From: Natronohydrobacter sp.
GTDB lineage: Bacteria; Pseudomonadota; Alphaproteobacteria; Rhodobacterales; Rhodobacteraceae
DNA: 19,172 nt
Assembly: GCA_007117255.1 (NCBI GenBank)
Contig: SKGU01000305.1
Location: forward strand, 1-19,172
Reading direction: 5' to 3'
The first letter of the stretch is position 1; each line of letters opens with the position of its first letter. The notes beneath the pieces are model-generated. The model was not told the origin of the DNA. It was given only the letters and a program-made list of their open reading frames with translations, and ran no database searches. Below, piece after piece: positions 8,897-16,358 of this stretch. The translations under genes and the position numbers were made by a program.

Positions 8897-9240
8897 CCTG
8901 AATAAACAGGCATCTTCCCGCAATCAGCAGGAACGCGATGCCCACCACACCGCCAATGACGGATGAAATTGCCGCAATTGAAGAAGGTGTGCCGGGCGTA
9001 TTGATCAGGATCGCGGTGAAAGCACCGCCGTAGATCGTGCCCATATAAACGGCGCCCAAGGCGACAAGACCCTCTAACGCTTCAAGCGAAAAGGTGAAGG
9101 GCAACATCAAAGCCAGCGCCATTGTGGCAGTCAGTCCCGGCAGGGCACCACCAAGCGGCCTGCGGTCACGCCAGGTAGAATAATGACAAGCATATGGGGT
9201 TGCAGGACGGCCCATGCCGGTGCGATCGCGTTTATCTTTT
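8897..9240 (-). pseudogene. tctA: tctA remnant (tripartite tricarboxylate transporter large permease), frameshifted and truncated
   Basis: On the minus strand, one frame gives AWAVLQPHMLVIILPGVTAG (about 9220-9160), an N-terminal TctA pattern. After a one-base shift near 9150-9160, another frame continues LGGALPGLTATMALALMLPF and IYGGAFTAILINTPGTPSS, the hallmark TctA start. The sequence then jumps from NTPGTPSSIA directly to AISSVIGGVVGIAFLLIA. It lacks the roughly 20-residue DGYP segment that normally lies between them. Homology stops at about 8900-8925, so more than 350 residues of a normal ~500-aa permease are missing. The protein cannot be functional. It sits directly after the stop codon of the glycine-rich gene, which marks a rearrangement boundary. 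Confidence 0.85.
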
Positions 9241-9308
9241 GGGTCTGGAAACGCCCGGAAAGCGCAGAGCCGACCCTCCCGGCACAGCCGCGAGTGTCGG
9301 TGCAAGGC

Positions 9309-9719
9309 TTAGTTCAGATAGTCACCATACGGTTCGCGCATACGGGTCATCAGATCGATTGCGTCCTGCCCGCGCATGTCTGTCATCTGGTACACCATCG
9401 GGATCTGGCGTTCGCCCAAGGTTTCATTCATCTGCACGAAAAGTTTGGCAAGAATCTTCGCGCGATCTGCGGGTGTTCCGTTTGGTACAGCCACAGCATG
9501 GTAAGTTCCATAAGACGCAGTGTTTTTCGATGGTTGCCCGTGAAGGTGCCACTTCCACCCAGTTGCAGCGATTGCGGGTTCTCGCGCGTGAAATCAATGA
9601 GTTCCTCAAGGGTTCCGAACAGGCTTCGGCCCGCACCACGACCAAATGAGGTGTCAGGTGGAACCATGTTGTGATGTCAAAGCCTTCGGTCATGTAGCCC
9701 GCATCTGCGCGCTCGATGG
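9309..9719 (-). pseudogene. tctC: tctC remnant (tricarboxylate transporter periplasmic binding protein), frameshifted with internal deletion
   Basis: Read on the minus strand, the fragment begins in mid-protein with ERADAGYMTEGFDITTWFH and then LTPHLVVVRA. A frameshift near 9625 leads into another frame: TLEELIDFTRENPQSLQLGG, SGTFTGNH and LRLMELT. A second break near 9495 combines a shift with loss of roughly a hundred residues. The C-terminus then resumes as AVAVPNGTPADRAKILAKLF and ends MREPYGDYLN before the TAA at 9309-9311. TctC (Bug family) proteins have about 320 residues with this order of motifs, so N-terminal and central parts are absent. The 70-130 bp to the tctA remnant contain no recognisable tctB. 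It is a decayed C4/C6-acid transporter operon on the same strand as the ABC operon upstream. Confidence 0.85.
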
Positions 9720-9980
9720 GCTACGCCACGATATGCCTATTTTAGCGATATGATTTCTCCTCTCATGGATGAGGGGCAACCCCCATGCACTGAAGCGCAA
9801 CATGTAAGGTTTGTAGTTTTGATAATTTCGGGGAGCCGGAACAACTCTGGGCGGTTGTCGGGTCAGTCGCGGCTCTGCGCCGCCCGGCGCCACAGTTCGA
9901 CCAGCTTCCGAACATATCAGGATCAATTCGGCAATTTGTGCGGTGCCGGACAGGTGTTCGGCGCGATCACGCCTGCTGGC
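9720..9980. other. Spacer between the tct remnants and the ABC operon, no gene recognised
   Basis: This 261-bp stretch lies downstream of the fused permease gene. A minus-strand open frame covers 9690-9926 but has no recognisable domain, no ribosome binding site and a composition unlike its neighbours (Arg, Pro and His rich, with an out-of-phase start inside the tctC remnant). A weak imperfect dyad, CCTCTCAT/ATGAGGGG, lies near 9757-9774. I see no convincing terminator with a T-run for the ABC operon. The stretch could be debris from the same deletion events that broke tctC and tctA, or the end of a lost insertion sequence. Confidence 0.4.
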
Positions 9981-11654
9981 CTATCCCGAGAACGCGCTAC
10001 TACCCTGACGCGCCAGCCACAGATTGACCGCCAGCAAGATGCCAGAGGTGATGGTGATGGCGATCATGCTCATTGCCATACCGGTTTGCACTGATCCTTG
10101 CTCGAATTGTGCAAAGACAAAGGTCCCCACAGTGCGCATTCCCGCCGGGGCCAGCATGATCGACGCCACCAGTTCGCGCGAAGCAATGGCAAAGACCAGC
10201 ATCATTGCGGCGATCAGCGAGGGTGCCATCAGCGGCAAAGTGATATGGCGCAGCGCGCGCATCTGGCTGGCTCCGGCTACCCGCGCCGCATCATCAAGCG
10301 AGCCGGAAATCTGGCGAAGCCGAGCAACCGCATAGCGAATTGGATAGGGCAGCAAGATGCCGATATAGGCAATCAGCAAAATGGCCGCAGTGCCATACAG
10401 CGTCAGCGGCAGGAAAGGTGAATTCCATGCCAGAATGATCCCGACAGCCAGCACGATGGCAGGAATGGCGTTGGGCAGAATTGACAACCCATCCATGACG
10501 GCACGCCCTCGGCCTGTGCCGCGCACGACGATATACGCCACCAACCCACCTATCACGGCCGTTGCCAATGCAGTTAGCACCGCCAGCCACCCGCTGGTGA
10601 CCAGCGCTTGCGTCGCGCGGCTTCCGCTGCGGAAAATGGGTGCGTAATGGCGCGTGTCGAAGTTCGCCCAGTTCAACCCGCCAGAGATCGTGCCCATGAA
10701 AGACGTCACTGCAATCGCGGCCAGCGGGATCACAACGCCAATCAGTGCGACAAGTGCAAACAAGGTCAGCACGGGCCAGCGCCAAGGCCCAAGATCAGCC
10801 TTTTCCAGACTGGCGGGTTTGCCGGTCTGGCTGATATAGGACCTCCGCGTTGCAATCCAGTTTTGCGATGTGAATGCTGCCAGCACCATCGCCATCAACA
10901 TGATTGACCCCAGTGCCGCACCCGACAGGTCAATCGGCCAGTCCGACAGGCGGGTATAAATGCCCGTGACCAGCACCTCGAACCCGGTGCGCGCGGCGAG
11001 TGCTGCGGGCGTGCCGAATTCCTCGATGGACATGGCGAAGACGATCAGCAGGCTTGCGGCAATCGCCGGGATCGACAGCGGCAGCGTGATAAGGAAGAAC
11101 GCCTGCAAGGGGCGCGCGCCATGCACCCGCGCCGCCGAGGCGAAGCGCCCGCCGACCATTTCCAGTGCGCGCGATACCGCGAAATAGACCAGTGGAAACA
11201 GGTTCAGCGTCATGACGAAGGCAACCCCGGTAAAGCTGAACAGAAACCGACCCATATCAAAGCCTACAAGCTGGAACAGATAACCGCGCGGCTGCAATGT
11301 CATCATCCAGGCAATTGCCGCGATGAAGGGTGGGATCAGGAAGGGGATCAGGAACACAACATCCCAGATGCGCGCACCGGGGATATGAAATAACCCGCGC
11401 AGCACGCCAATAGGCAAACCAAAGATCAGACAACCCAACATGACCGAAAAGGCCAGCATCAGCGTATTGCGCGCCTGCATCAGAAGGCGGTCATTCTCTA
11501 TCAGGATAACCAGCTTCGAAAAGGCCCCTGCAAAAGACCCGCGCGCAAATTCGGGGAACACCGCTTGCAGCAGAATGAACAGCACTGGCAACCCCACAAG
11601 AACAAGAAGCGCGCCTGCGGCAAGTATGGTCAGAACAGATTGCGCGCGCAGCAT
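9981..11654 (-). CDS. ABC transporter fused double permease (FbpB / PhnU2 / AepW type), 557 aa
   Basis: This inner-membrane permease has two binding-protein-dependent permease domains in one chain, each with about six membrane segments. Two EAA loops contact the ATPase: SAARVHGARPLQAFFLITLP in the first half and DDAARVAGASQMRALRHITL in the second. A longer reading frame starts at 11696, but that ATG is inside a hairpin. The ATG at 11654 has GAAAGG nine bases upstream and gives a normal N-terminus, MLRAQSVLTILAAGALL, so I prefer it. It is the last gene of the operon, 72 bp after the binding-protein gene. Fused permeases of this length serve ferric iron (FbpB), 2-aminoethylphosphonate (PhnU2, AepW) and related importers. 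Sequence alone does not settle the substrate. Confidence 0.88.
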   Translation of the reverse strand: MLRAQSVLTILAAGALLVLVGLPVLFILLQAVFPEFARGSFAGAFSKLVILIENDRLLMQARNTLMLAFSVMLGCLIFGLPIGVLRGLFHIPGARIWDVVFLIPFLIPPFIAAIAWMMTLQPRGYLFQLVGFDMGRFLFSFTGVAFVMTLNLFPLVYFAVSRALEMVGGRFASAARVHGARPLQAFFLITLPLSIPAIAASLLIVFAMSIEEFGTPAALAARTGFEVLVTGIYTRLSDWPIDLSGAALGSIMLMAMVLAAFTSQNWIATRRSYISQTGKPASLEKADLGPWRWPVLTLFALVALIGVVIPLAAIAVTSFMGTISGGLNWANFDTRHYAPIFRSGSRATQALVTSGWLAVLTALATAVIGGLVAYIVVRGTGRGRAVMDGLSILPNAIPAIVLAVGIILAWNSPFLPLTLYGTAAILLIAYIGILLPYPIRYAVARLRQISGSLDDAARVAGASQMRALRHITLPLMAPSLIAAMMLVFAIASRELVASIMLAPAGMRTVGTFVFAQFEQGSVQTGMAMSMIAITITSGILLAVNLWLARQGSSAFSG

Positions 11655-11680
11655 CACATGCGGCCTTTCGTGAACACAAA

Positions 11681-11708
11681 CATGGCCCCGGGACATCTCG
11701 GGGCCATG
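11681..11708 (-). promoter_or_regulatory. Perfect 10-bp hairpin between binding-protein and permease genes
   Basis: The arms CATGGCCCCG (11681-11690) and CGGGGCCATG (11699-11708) pair perfectly around an 8-nt loop. The hairpin lies 18 bp after the stop of the binding-protein gene and 26 bp before the preferred permease start. In the minus-strand transcript it is followed by only a short U-rich stretch (UUUGUGUU), so it is more likely an mRNA-stabilising or partially terminating element than a full terminator. Such structures commonly raise binding-protein yield relative to the permease. Confidence 0.6.
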
Positions 11709-11726
11709 CGCAAAAATGCTGAGAGA

Positions 11727-12686
11727 TCAGCGATTGGTTACTGTCTCGTTGAAGCGTGCGATAATCTCTTCTCGCCGCGCGGCGACGGCGTCTTCGTCTA
11801 CCTCGATCACGTTGAGATCATTGATGCCGGGGCGCAGCCCTTCGATATCGGCGCGGGCGGGCATCATCCATGTCGAAGCGACAAGCTCTTGCCCTGCCTC
11901 GGACAATACAAAATCGACAAAGGCTTGCGCTGCCTCTGGGTTCCGGGTCGATTGCAAGATCATCATGGGGCGCGGCGCGATAACGGTGCCGCTTTCGGGC
12001 ACGATCACTTCAATCGTTTCCCCGCCAGCGGCCTGAGCATAGCTGATGTAGTCCACCGCCCCGAACACCACAGCTTTCGCACCTTGCAGAACCGGGTTCA
12101 GCGCGGCGGCATTCGGGCCGGGCACGATCATGTCATTCTCGGCGAGTGCGGCCATCAGGTCCCAGACTTCATCGCCCATCGCAACCTCCAGCCCTGCGAT
12201 CAGGTCAAAAGCAGAGCCGGATTGGGCAGGATCGGGCATCGTGACAAGGTCGCGATAAGCCTCGTCAGTCAGATCCGTCCATTCTGCCGGGCGCGGCACG
12301 TCGCTTTGCGCATTCCAGACCATTGCCAGCGCAGAGATACCTTGCGCGACATAATGGCTATGCTTCAGAAAATCCGGCACTTCGGCGGCATTGGGCGAAA
12401 GGTACTCCATCAGCAGGCCGCGCTCATACATATCGACAGCCGAACCCCAGCTTGCTGACACGACAACATCGGCTTGCGGGTTGGATTCCTCGGCTTCCAA
12501 CCGCGCCATCACTTGCCCGGTTGTCGCCTGAAACACATTGACGGTGATGCCGGTCTCCGCCTCGAAAGCCTCGGCCAGTGCATCGGCCAGCCCGCCGGGA
12601 CCAGCGGTGTAGAAGGTCAGCGTATCAGCATGGGCAAGACTGGTGATCAGGCTGATAGTAGCAGCAAGGGACGTTGTGCGAAGCAT
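11727..12686 (-). CDS. ABC transporter periplasmic substrate-binding protein (Fe3+/AEP-type, SBP family 1), 319 aa
   Basis: Residues 1-20 form a signal peptide ending AHA before D21. The mature protein opens LTFYTAGPGGLADALAEAF, followed by ATTGQVMARLEAE (54-66) and NPQADVVVSAS (69-79), typical of the FbpA/PhnS-like solute-binding family. Further expected features are PDPAQSGSA (151-159), a likely ligand loop, and VDYISY (211-216) with ESGTVIAPRPM (231-241). FbpA-type ferric binders usually have adjacent Tyr residues in the 211-216 region; here only Y213 and Y216 are seen, so iron binding is not clearly supported. A ribosome binding site (AAGGAAG) lies 7 bases before the ATG, and the ATPase gene ends 19 bp upstream. 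Candidate ligands are ferric iron, 2-aminoethylphosphonate or another anion. Its place downstream of phnDCEE favours a phosphonate, which is inference. Confidence 0.85.
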   Translation of the reverse strand: MLRTTSLAATISLITSLAHADTLTFYTAGPGGLADALAEAFEAETGITVNVFQATTGQVMARLEAEESNPQADVVVSASWGSAVDMYERGLLMEYLSPNAAEVPDFLKHSHYVAQGISALAMVWNAQSDVPRPAEWTDLTDEAYRDLVTMPDPAQSGSAFDLIAGLEVAMGDEVWDLMAALAENDMIVPGPNAAALNPVLQGAKAVVFGAVDYISYAQAAGGETIEVIVPESGTVIAPRPMMILQSTRNPEAAQAFVDFVLSEAGQELVASTWMMPARADIEGLRPGINDLNVIEVDEDAVAARREEIIARFNETVTNR

Positions 12687-12705
12687 GGGATTTCTTCCTT
12701 TTGGA

Positions 12706-13779
12706 TCAGTGTGGAAAGACGCGCAAGCGATCCTGGTCGATCGCCAGTGGGATCTGGCTGTTCAAGGCCACGGCGCGATCTGTCGGACAGACAAGGCTTG
12801 TGCTTTCGCCGTCCAAACCCAGATGCAGCAGATACCTGTCGCCCTGAAACTGACACCGCAGGACTTGCGCCATCAACGCGCCTTCGGTGGCGGGCCGAAT
12901 GGCGGTACGCGGAATCAGAATGCGCGCGGGGCCTTCGGGGGCGGACCGGGCCAGATCAGGCAGGCTCAACCGGTCGCGGCTGCAGGTGAAGCCATGCGTG
13001 CGGCACACTCTGCCCTCTATCAGCGCACCGATATTGAGGAATTGCGCCACTTCAACCGATGCCGGGGCTGCAAACAGCCGCTCGGGCGTGTCGATCTGTG
13101 CAACTTCGCCCCCCAGCATGACCGCCACACGATCCGCGATGGTGAACGCCTCGGACTGGTCATGTGTGACATAGATGGCCGACAGGCCCAGTTCGCGCAA
13201 AAGCGCGCCAATCTCCAACGCCAGCCCCTCGCGCAATTCACGGTCAAGGTTTGACAGGGGTTCATCAAACAATACCAGCGGCGGTTCCGCCACGATAGCG
13301 CGGGCGAGGGCAACGCGCTGCTGTTGGCCGCCCGACAGTGTGCCGGGAAAGCGGTCTGAAAGATGGGACAGCCCCACCCGATCCAGCGCGCGGCGCGCGC
13401 GACCCTCTCTCTCGTTGCGGCCCATTTTGCGCATACGCAATGGAAACGCCACATTCTCCAACACGGTTAGATGCGGCCAGATGGCATAATCCTGAAACAC
13501 CATTCCAATCCCGCGCGCCTCTGGCGGAGCGTTAAACCTGCTGCCATCGACAACGCGCGCGCCTGCGATCTGCATCTGGCCCGAACTGGCCGCCAGAAGG
13601 CCTGCAGCAATGCGCAAAAGCGTGGTCTTGCCGCAACCTGAGGGGCCAAGAAGCGCCACAACTTCACCCGGCGCGAGATCAAGGTTGATGTTACGCAAAA
13701 CCTGCGTTTCGCCAAAGGATTTGGCAATCTGCGATGCGGTCAGGGCGAATGTGCCATCTAGGCGGGTTTTTATACTCAT
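12706..13779 (-). CDS. ABC transporter ATP-binding protein (FbpC / PhnT / AepV type), 357 aa
   Basis: It hydrolyses ATP for the neighbouring binding protein and fused permease. All motifs are intact: Walker A GPSGCGKT (45-52), Q-loop FQDYAIWPH (Q96), signature LSGGQQQR (148-155), Walker B LVLFDEP (168-174) with SNLD, and H-loop THD (H206). The C-terminal ~120 residues form a TOBE-like regulatory extension, which gives the 350-360 aa length of the CUT1/FbpC/PotA group rather than the shorter PhnC type. The start is 65 bp downstream of the second phnE stop, with a dyad in between, so it is probably read from the same transcript. Substrate follows its partners and is unresolved between ferric iron and an organophosphonate. 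Confidence 0.9.
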   Translation of the reverse strand: MSIKTRLDGTFALTASQIAKSFGETQVLRNINLDLAPGEVVALLGPSGCGKTTLLRIAAGLLAASSGQMQIAGARVVDGSRFNAPPEARGIGMVFQDYAIWPHLTVLENVAFPLRMRKMGRNEREGRARRALDRVGLSHLSDRFPGTLSGGQQQRVALARAIVAEPPLVLFDEPLSNLDRELREGLALEIGALLRELGLSAIYVTHDQSEAFTIADRVAVMLGGEVAQIDTPERLFAAPASVEVAQFLNIGALIEGRVCRTHGFTCSRDRLSLPDLARSAPEGPARILIPRTAIRPATEGALMAQVLRCQFQGDRYLLHLGLDGESTSLVCPTDRAVALNSQIPLAIDQDRLRVFPH

Positions 13780-13801
13780 ACGCGGGCCATAGCAGGGTTT
13801 T

Positions 13802-13819
13802 GTAACAGTTTTCTGTCAC
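13802..13819 (-). promoter_or_regulatory. Short dyad in the phnE-ATPase gap (operator or small hairpin)
   Basis: GTAACAG (13802-13808) and CTGTCAC (13813-13819) form an inverted repeat around TTTT. In the minus-strand RNA the arms pair fully with one G-U wobble around an AAAA loop. It occupies the middle of the only sizeable gap (65 bp) inside the transport operon. The half-sites resemble Pho-box halves but are inverted rather than direct repeats, so I do not call a Pho box. It could be a repressor operator for an internal promoter or an RNA hairpin that separates expression of the two transporters. Confidence 0.35.
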
Positions 13820-13844
13820 CTCTCCCTTCAAGCAGACGGCCGGT

Positions 13845-14657
13845 TCAGATAATCGCGTGCCGCACCTTGGCCGAGACCCATTCGCTGACGACGACCGTGC
13901 CAAGGATTACCAGAATGATCAGCATGACCTGTGGCCAAGCCAGCATGTTCAGGCTGGAATTCAACTGCGCCCCGATCCCGCCTGCGCCCACCAATCCAAG
14001 AATGGCGCTTTCGCGGATATTGATATCCCAGCGGAAAACGCTGATGCCGTAGAAACTGGGCAATACTTGCGGCACAATCCCATAAGTCAGGATCTGGCCC
14101 TGTGATGCGCCAGTGGCGGTAATGGCCTCGACTTGGCGGATGTCCGTTTCCTCGATCGCTTCATACAGCAACTTGCCAATGAACCCGATGGACCGCAGCG
14201 CGATTGCCAGAATGCCCGCCAGAATGCCCGGCCCCAGAATGGACACCAGCAACAATGCCCAGATCAGCGAATTGATGGACCGCGTGGCCACGATCACAAA
14301 TAGCGCAATAGGGCGCAGGATCAGGCGCGACGGTGTGGTGTTGCTGGCGGCCAGAAAAGCCAGCGGAACCGCCATTGCAATGCCCAGAAGCGTGCCCAGC
14401 GTCGCAATGTTGAGCGTATCCCATAAAGGCGCCCAGAGCCGTTCCATATAGGACCAGCGCGGTGGAAATGCCCGACTGCCGATATCTGCGGCGGCATTGG
14501 GTGCGTCCCAGACAAAGGCCCAGATTGTGCGCTGGGTCATCCGTTCCCAGCACCAGACAAACAGCGCCACGCAAGCCAGCCAGCCCGCCCATAGCATCAG
14601 CCGGTTACGCGGCGTGCGATGTGCCCAGACCGGCGTTTCAACAGATGCCATGCTCAT
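13845..14657 (-). CDS. phnE: Phosphonate ABC transporter permease PhnE (second copy), 270 aa
   Basis: This inner-membrane permease pairs with the adjacent PhnE and PhnC. It has about six predicted membrane segments. A PhnE-type EAA loop reads VEAITATGASQGQILTYGIV (about 176-195), and the strongly conserved tail of the domain, RWDINIRESAILGLVGAGGI, follows at about 209-228. An upstream in-frame GTG at 14666 gives three more residues, but the ATG at 14657 overlaps the preceding stop as ATGA and is the better start. The N-terminal region carries an insert before the membrane domain (DAPNAAADIGSRAFPPRWSY). Two different PhnE genes side by side are usual in Alphaproteobacteria and probably form a heterodimer. 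Confidence 0.92.
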   Translation of the reverse strand: MSMASVETPVWAHRTPRNRLMLWAGWLACVALFVWCWERMTQRTIWAFVWDAPNAAADIGSRAFPPRWSYMERLWAPLWDTLNIATLGTLLGIAMAVPLAFLAASNTTPSRLILRPIALFVIVATRSINSLIWALLLVSILGPGILAGILAIALRSIGFIGKLLYEAIEETDIRQVEAITATGASQGQILTYGIVPQVLPSFYGISVFRWDINIRESAILGLVGAGGIGAQLNSSLNMLAWPQVMLIILVILGTVVVSEWVSAKVRHAII

Positions 14658-15457
14658 TTCACCCACTTTCGCAAATAACCCGAGGAGTATTCAGCCATCA
14701 TCACAATGGCGATGATAATCAGAAGGATCGCCCCCGCGCTGTCATATTCATAGCGTGACAGTGAGGTGTTCAGCGCCGCTCCGATCCCACCTGCGCCGAC
14801 GATCCCGATCACAGCGGATTCGCGGAAATTGATATCCAGACGATACAGCGACAGCCCGATCAGGCGGGGCATGACCTGCGGCTGAATGGCATAGTTGATC
14901 AGTTGTATCCAGCTTGCGCCCGTGGCGCGGATCGCCTCTGCCTGTGCCTCGTCAATATCTTCAATATCCTCGGCCAACAGTTTGCCGATAAAACCGATGG
15001 TGGCGAAGGTCAGCGTCAGGAAACCTGCAAACGCGCCGAAGCCGAACAGGGCGACGAAAAAGATTGCCACGATGATTTCCTGAAGCGCGCGACTGACAGC
15101 GATGATCGCGCGGCACACCAGATACACCGCGCGCGGGGCAACATTGCGCGCAGCCCCAACCCCGATGGGAATGGAAATCGCTACACCCACAACCGTTGAG
15201 GTAAAGGTCATGGTCAGGCTTTCCATCAACCCGTTCGAGATATCGCGCCAGCGGGTGGTGAAATCGGGTTGCAGGAAACCCGCGACAAAGCGCTGTGCGC
15301 GCTCCATTCCGGCGATGACGCGCGCCCAGTTCACCTCTATCGTGCCGATGGCGAGAAACAGATAGACAATCGCCCCAAGCGCCAGGGCGATCCGCCAGCC
15401 GCGCGACTGGATCATCTGCGGCGGCTTGCGCCATGTTGTTGGATAGGCGGTGCTCAT
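14654..15457 (-). CDS. phnE: Phosphonate ABC transporter permease PhnE (first copy), 267 aa
   Basis: This is the first of two PhnE-type permeases. After a positively charged N-terminus, the first membrane segment is about residues 22-40. The BPD permease domain begins near 80, the EAA loop reads EAIRATGASWIQLINYAI (174-191), and YRLDINFRESAVIGIVGAGG (205-224) is a signature of PhnE proteins. Its ATG overlaps the phnC stop as ATGA, and its own stop overlaps the next phnE start the same way, so the three proteins are translationally coupled. Family membership is clear; whether the imported ligand is a phosphonate, phosphite or a phosphate ester cannot be read from the permease. Confidence 0.93.
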   Translation of the reverse strand: MSTAYPTTWRKPPQMIQSRGWRIALALGAIVYLFLAIGTIEVNWARVIAGMERAQRFVAGFLQPDFTTRWRDISNGLMESLTMTFTSTVVGVAISIPIGVGAARNVAPRAVYLVCRAIIAVSRALQEIIVAIFFVALFGFGAFAGFLTLTFATIGFIGKLLAEDIEDIDEAQAEAIRATGASWIQLINYAIQPQVMPRLIGLSLYRLDINFRESAVIGIVGAGGIGAALNTSLSRYEYDSAGAILLIIIAIVMMAEYSSGYLRKWVK

Positions 15458-16281
15458 AATGCCCTCAGCAACTTCTCGGCCTGTGCCTTTTCCTCGGCTT
15501 CGGCTTCTGCATCTTCGGCTGCGCCCTTGCGCATCGCGGTCCAGTCTTCCTCGCCATAGATCTGGGTCAGAACATCCTCGGTCAAACCGGCTGGCGGGCC
15601 GTCAAAGACCACGCGCCCGGCTTGCAGGCCAATGATGCGGTCGGTGAATTGCTGTGCCAACACCACATCATGGATGTTGATTATGGCAGGCAGGCCGCGT
15701 TCACGGCAGATTTCCATGATCAGCCGCATGATCTGGCGGCTGGTTTTCGGGTCCAGGCTGGCGGTGGGCTCGTCTATCAGCAGCAATTCCGGGTCTTGGG
15801 CAAGGGCGCGTGCAATTCCTACACGCTGGCGCTGCCCGCCCGACAGCGCATCGGCGCGTTTATCGGCATGCTGCATCAGGCCAACGCGGTCCAGCAGGCG
15901 AAACGCATTCGAAATATCAGAGGCGGGATAGCGGCGCATGAAGCTGCGCCAGAACCCAACATAACCCAAACGGCCCGAGAGCACATTCTCCATGACTGTC
16001 AGCCGCTCGACCAAAGCATATTCCTGAAAGATCATTCCGATCCGACGGCGTGCGCGGCGCAAATCGGCACTGCGCAGGGCGGGCAGGTCCAGATCGTTCA
16101 GCAGCACCTTGCCCGATGTGGGTTCAACCAGTCGGTTAATGCAGCGGATCAGGGTTGATTTTCCTGCGCCTGATGGGCCGATCAAGCCCACAACCTGGCC
16201 CTGCGGCACGTCGAAAGACACATCTGACAGTGCTTTGTCGCCTGTCTTGTAGGTCTTTGTCAGACCTTCTATCCGAAGCAT
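15454..16281 (-). CDS. phnC: Phosphonate ABC transporter ATP-binding protein PhnC, 275 aa
   Basis: It is the ATPase of the phosphonate importer, on the cytoplasmic face. Walker A GPSGAGKST (35-43), Q-loop FQEYALV (Q86; a PhnC-type Q-loop), signature LSGGQRQR (146-153), Walker B LLLIDEP (167-173) with TASLDP, and H-loop IHD (H204) are all present. A longer open frame runs to 16494, but its extra N-terminal 71 codons cross the phnD 3' end and a hairpin and are not homologous to any PhnC. The ATG at 16281 has GGAAAGGG about six bases upstream and yields the normal start MLRIEGLTKTY. The C-terminal tail (~25 residues, AEDAEAEAEEKAQAEKLL) is an Ala/Glu-rich helix beyond the usual PhnC end and may be lineage specific. 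Confidence 0.94.
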   Translation of the reverse strand: MLRIEGLTKTYKTGDKALSDVSFDVPQGQVVGLIGPSGAGKSTLIRCINRLVEPTSGKVLLNDLDLPALRSADLRRARRRIGMIFQEYALVERLTVMENVLSGRLGYVGFWRSFMRRYPASDISNAFRLLDRVGLMQHADKRADALSGGQRQRVGIARALAQDPELLLIDEPTASLDPKTSRQIMRLIMEICRERGLPAIINIHDVVLAQQFTDRIIGLQAGRVVFDGPPAGLTEDVLTQIYGEEDWTAMRKGAAEDAEAEAEEKAQAEKLLRAL

Positions 16282-16307
16282 GTGCGGCCCTTTCCGGTTC
16301 ACGGTTT

Positions 16308-16335
16308 GGCAGGCAGAACCCTTGTTCTGCCTGCC
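16308..16335 (-). promoter_or_regulatory. Perfect 12-bp hairpin between phnD and phnC
   Basis: The arms GGCAGGCAGAAC (16308-16319) and GTTCTGCCTGCC (16324-16335) are exact reverse complements around a 4-nt loop. It lies 23 bp after the phnD stop and about 26 bp before the phnC start, just upstream of the phnC ribosome binding site. No U-run follows in the minus-strand RNA, so it is not a standard terminator. It probably protects the phnD part of the mRNA from 3' decay and raises binding-protein output. Confidence 0.7.
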
Positions 16336-16358
16336 ATTATTGGTGTCGTTGGGAAAAC

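Noticed and set aside
9309..9494. Intact small 61-aa gene
   Set aside because: The product matches only the C-terminus of TctC and follows other TctC fragments in different frames, so it is part of a pseudogene.
9183..9674. Plus-strand open frames of 151 and 163 codons
   Set aside because: They lie opposite tctC/tctA homology on the minus strand and show no family features of their own.
9690..9926. 78-codon minus-strand open frame next to the tctC remnant
   Set aside because: No ribosome binding site, no recognisable domain, and its end overlaps the tctC remnant in another frame.
11565..12458. 297-codon plus-strand open frame opposite the binding-protein gene
   Set aside because: The minus-strand product is a clear signal-peptide-bearing solute-binding protein; the plus-strand frame is its Cys/His/Arg-rich shadow.
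13802..13819. A second Pho box before the ATPase gene
   Set aside because: The TGTCA-like halves are inverted and not direct repeats 11 bp apart, so they do not match PhoB binding; kept only as a dyad.
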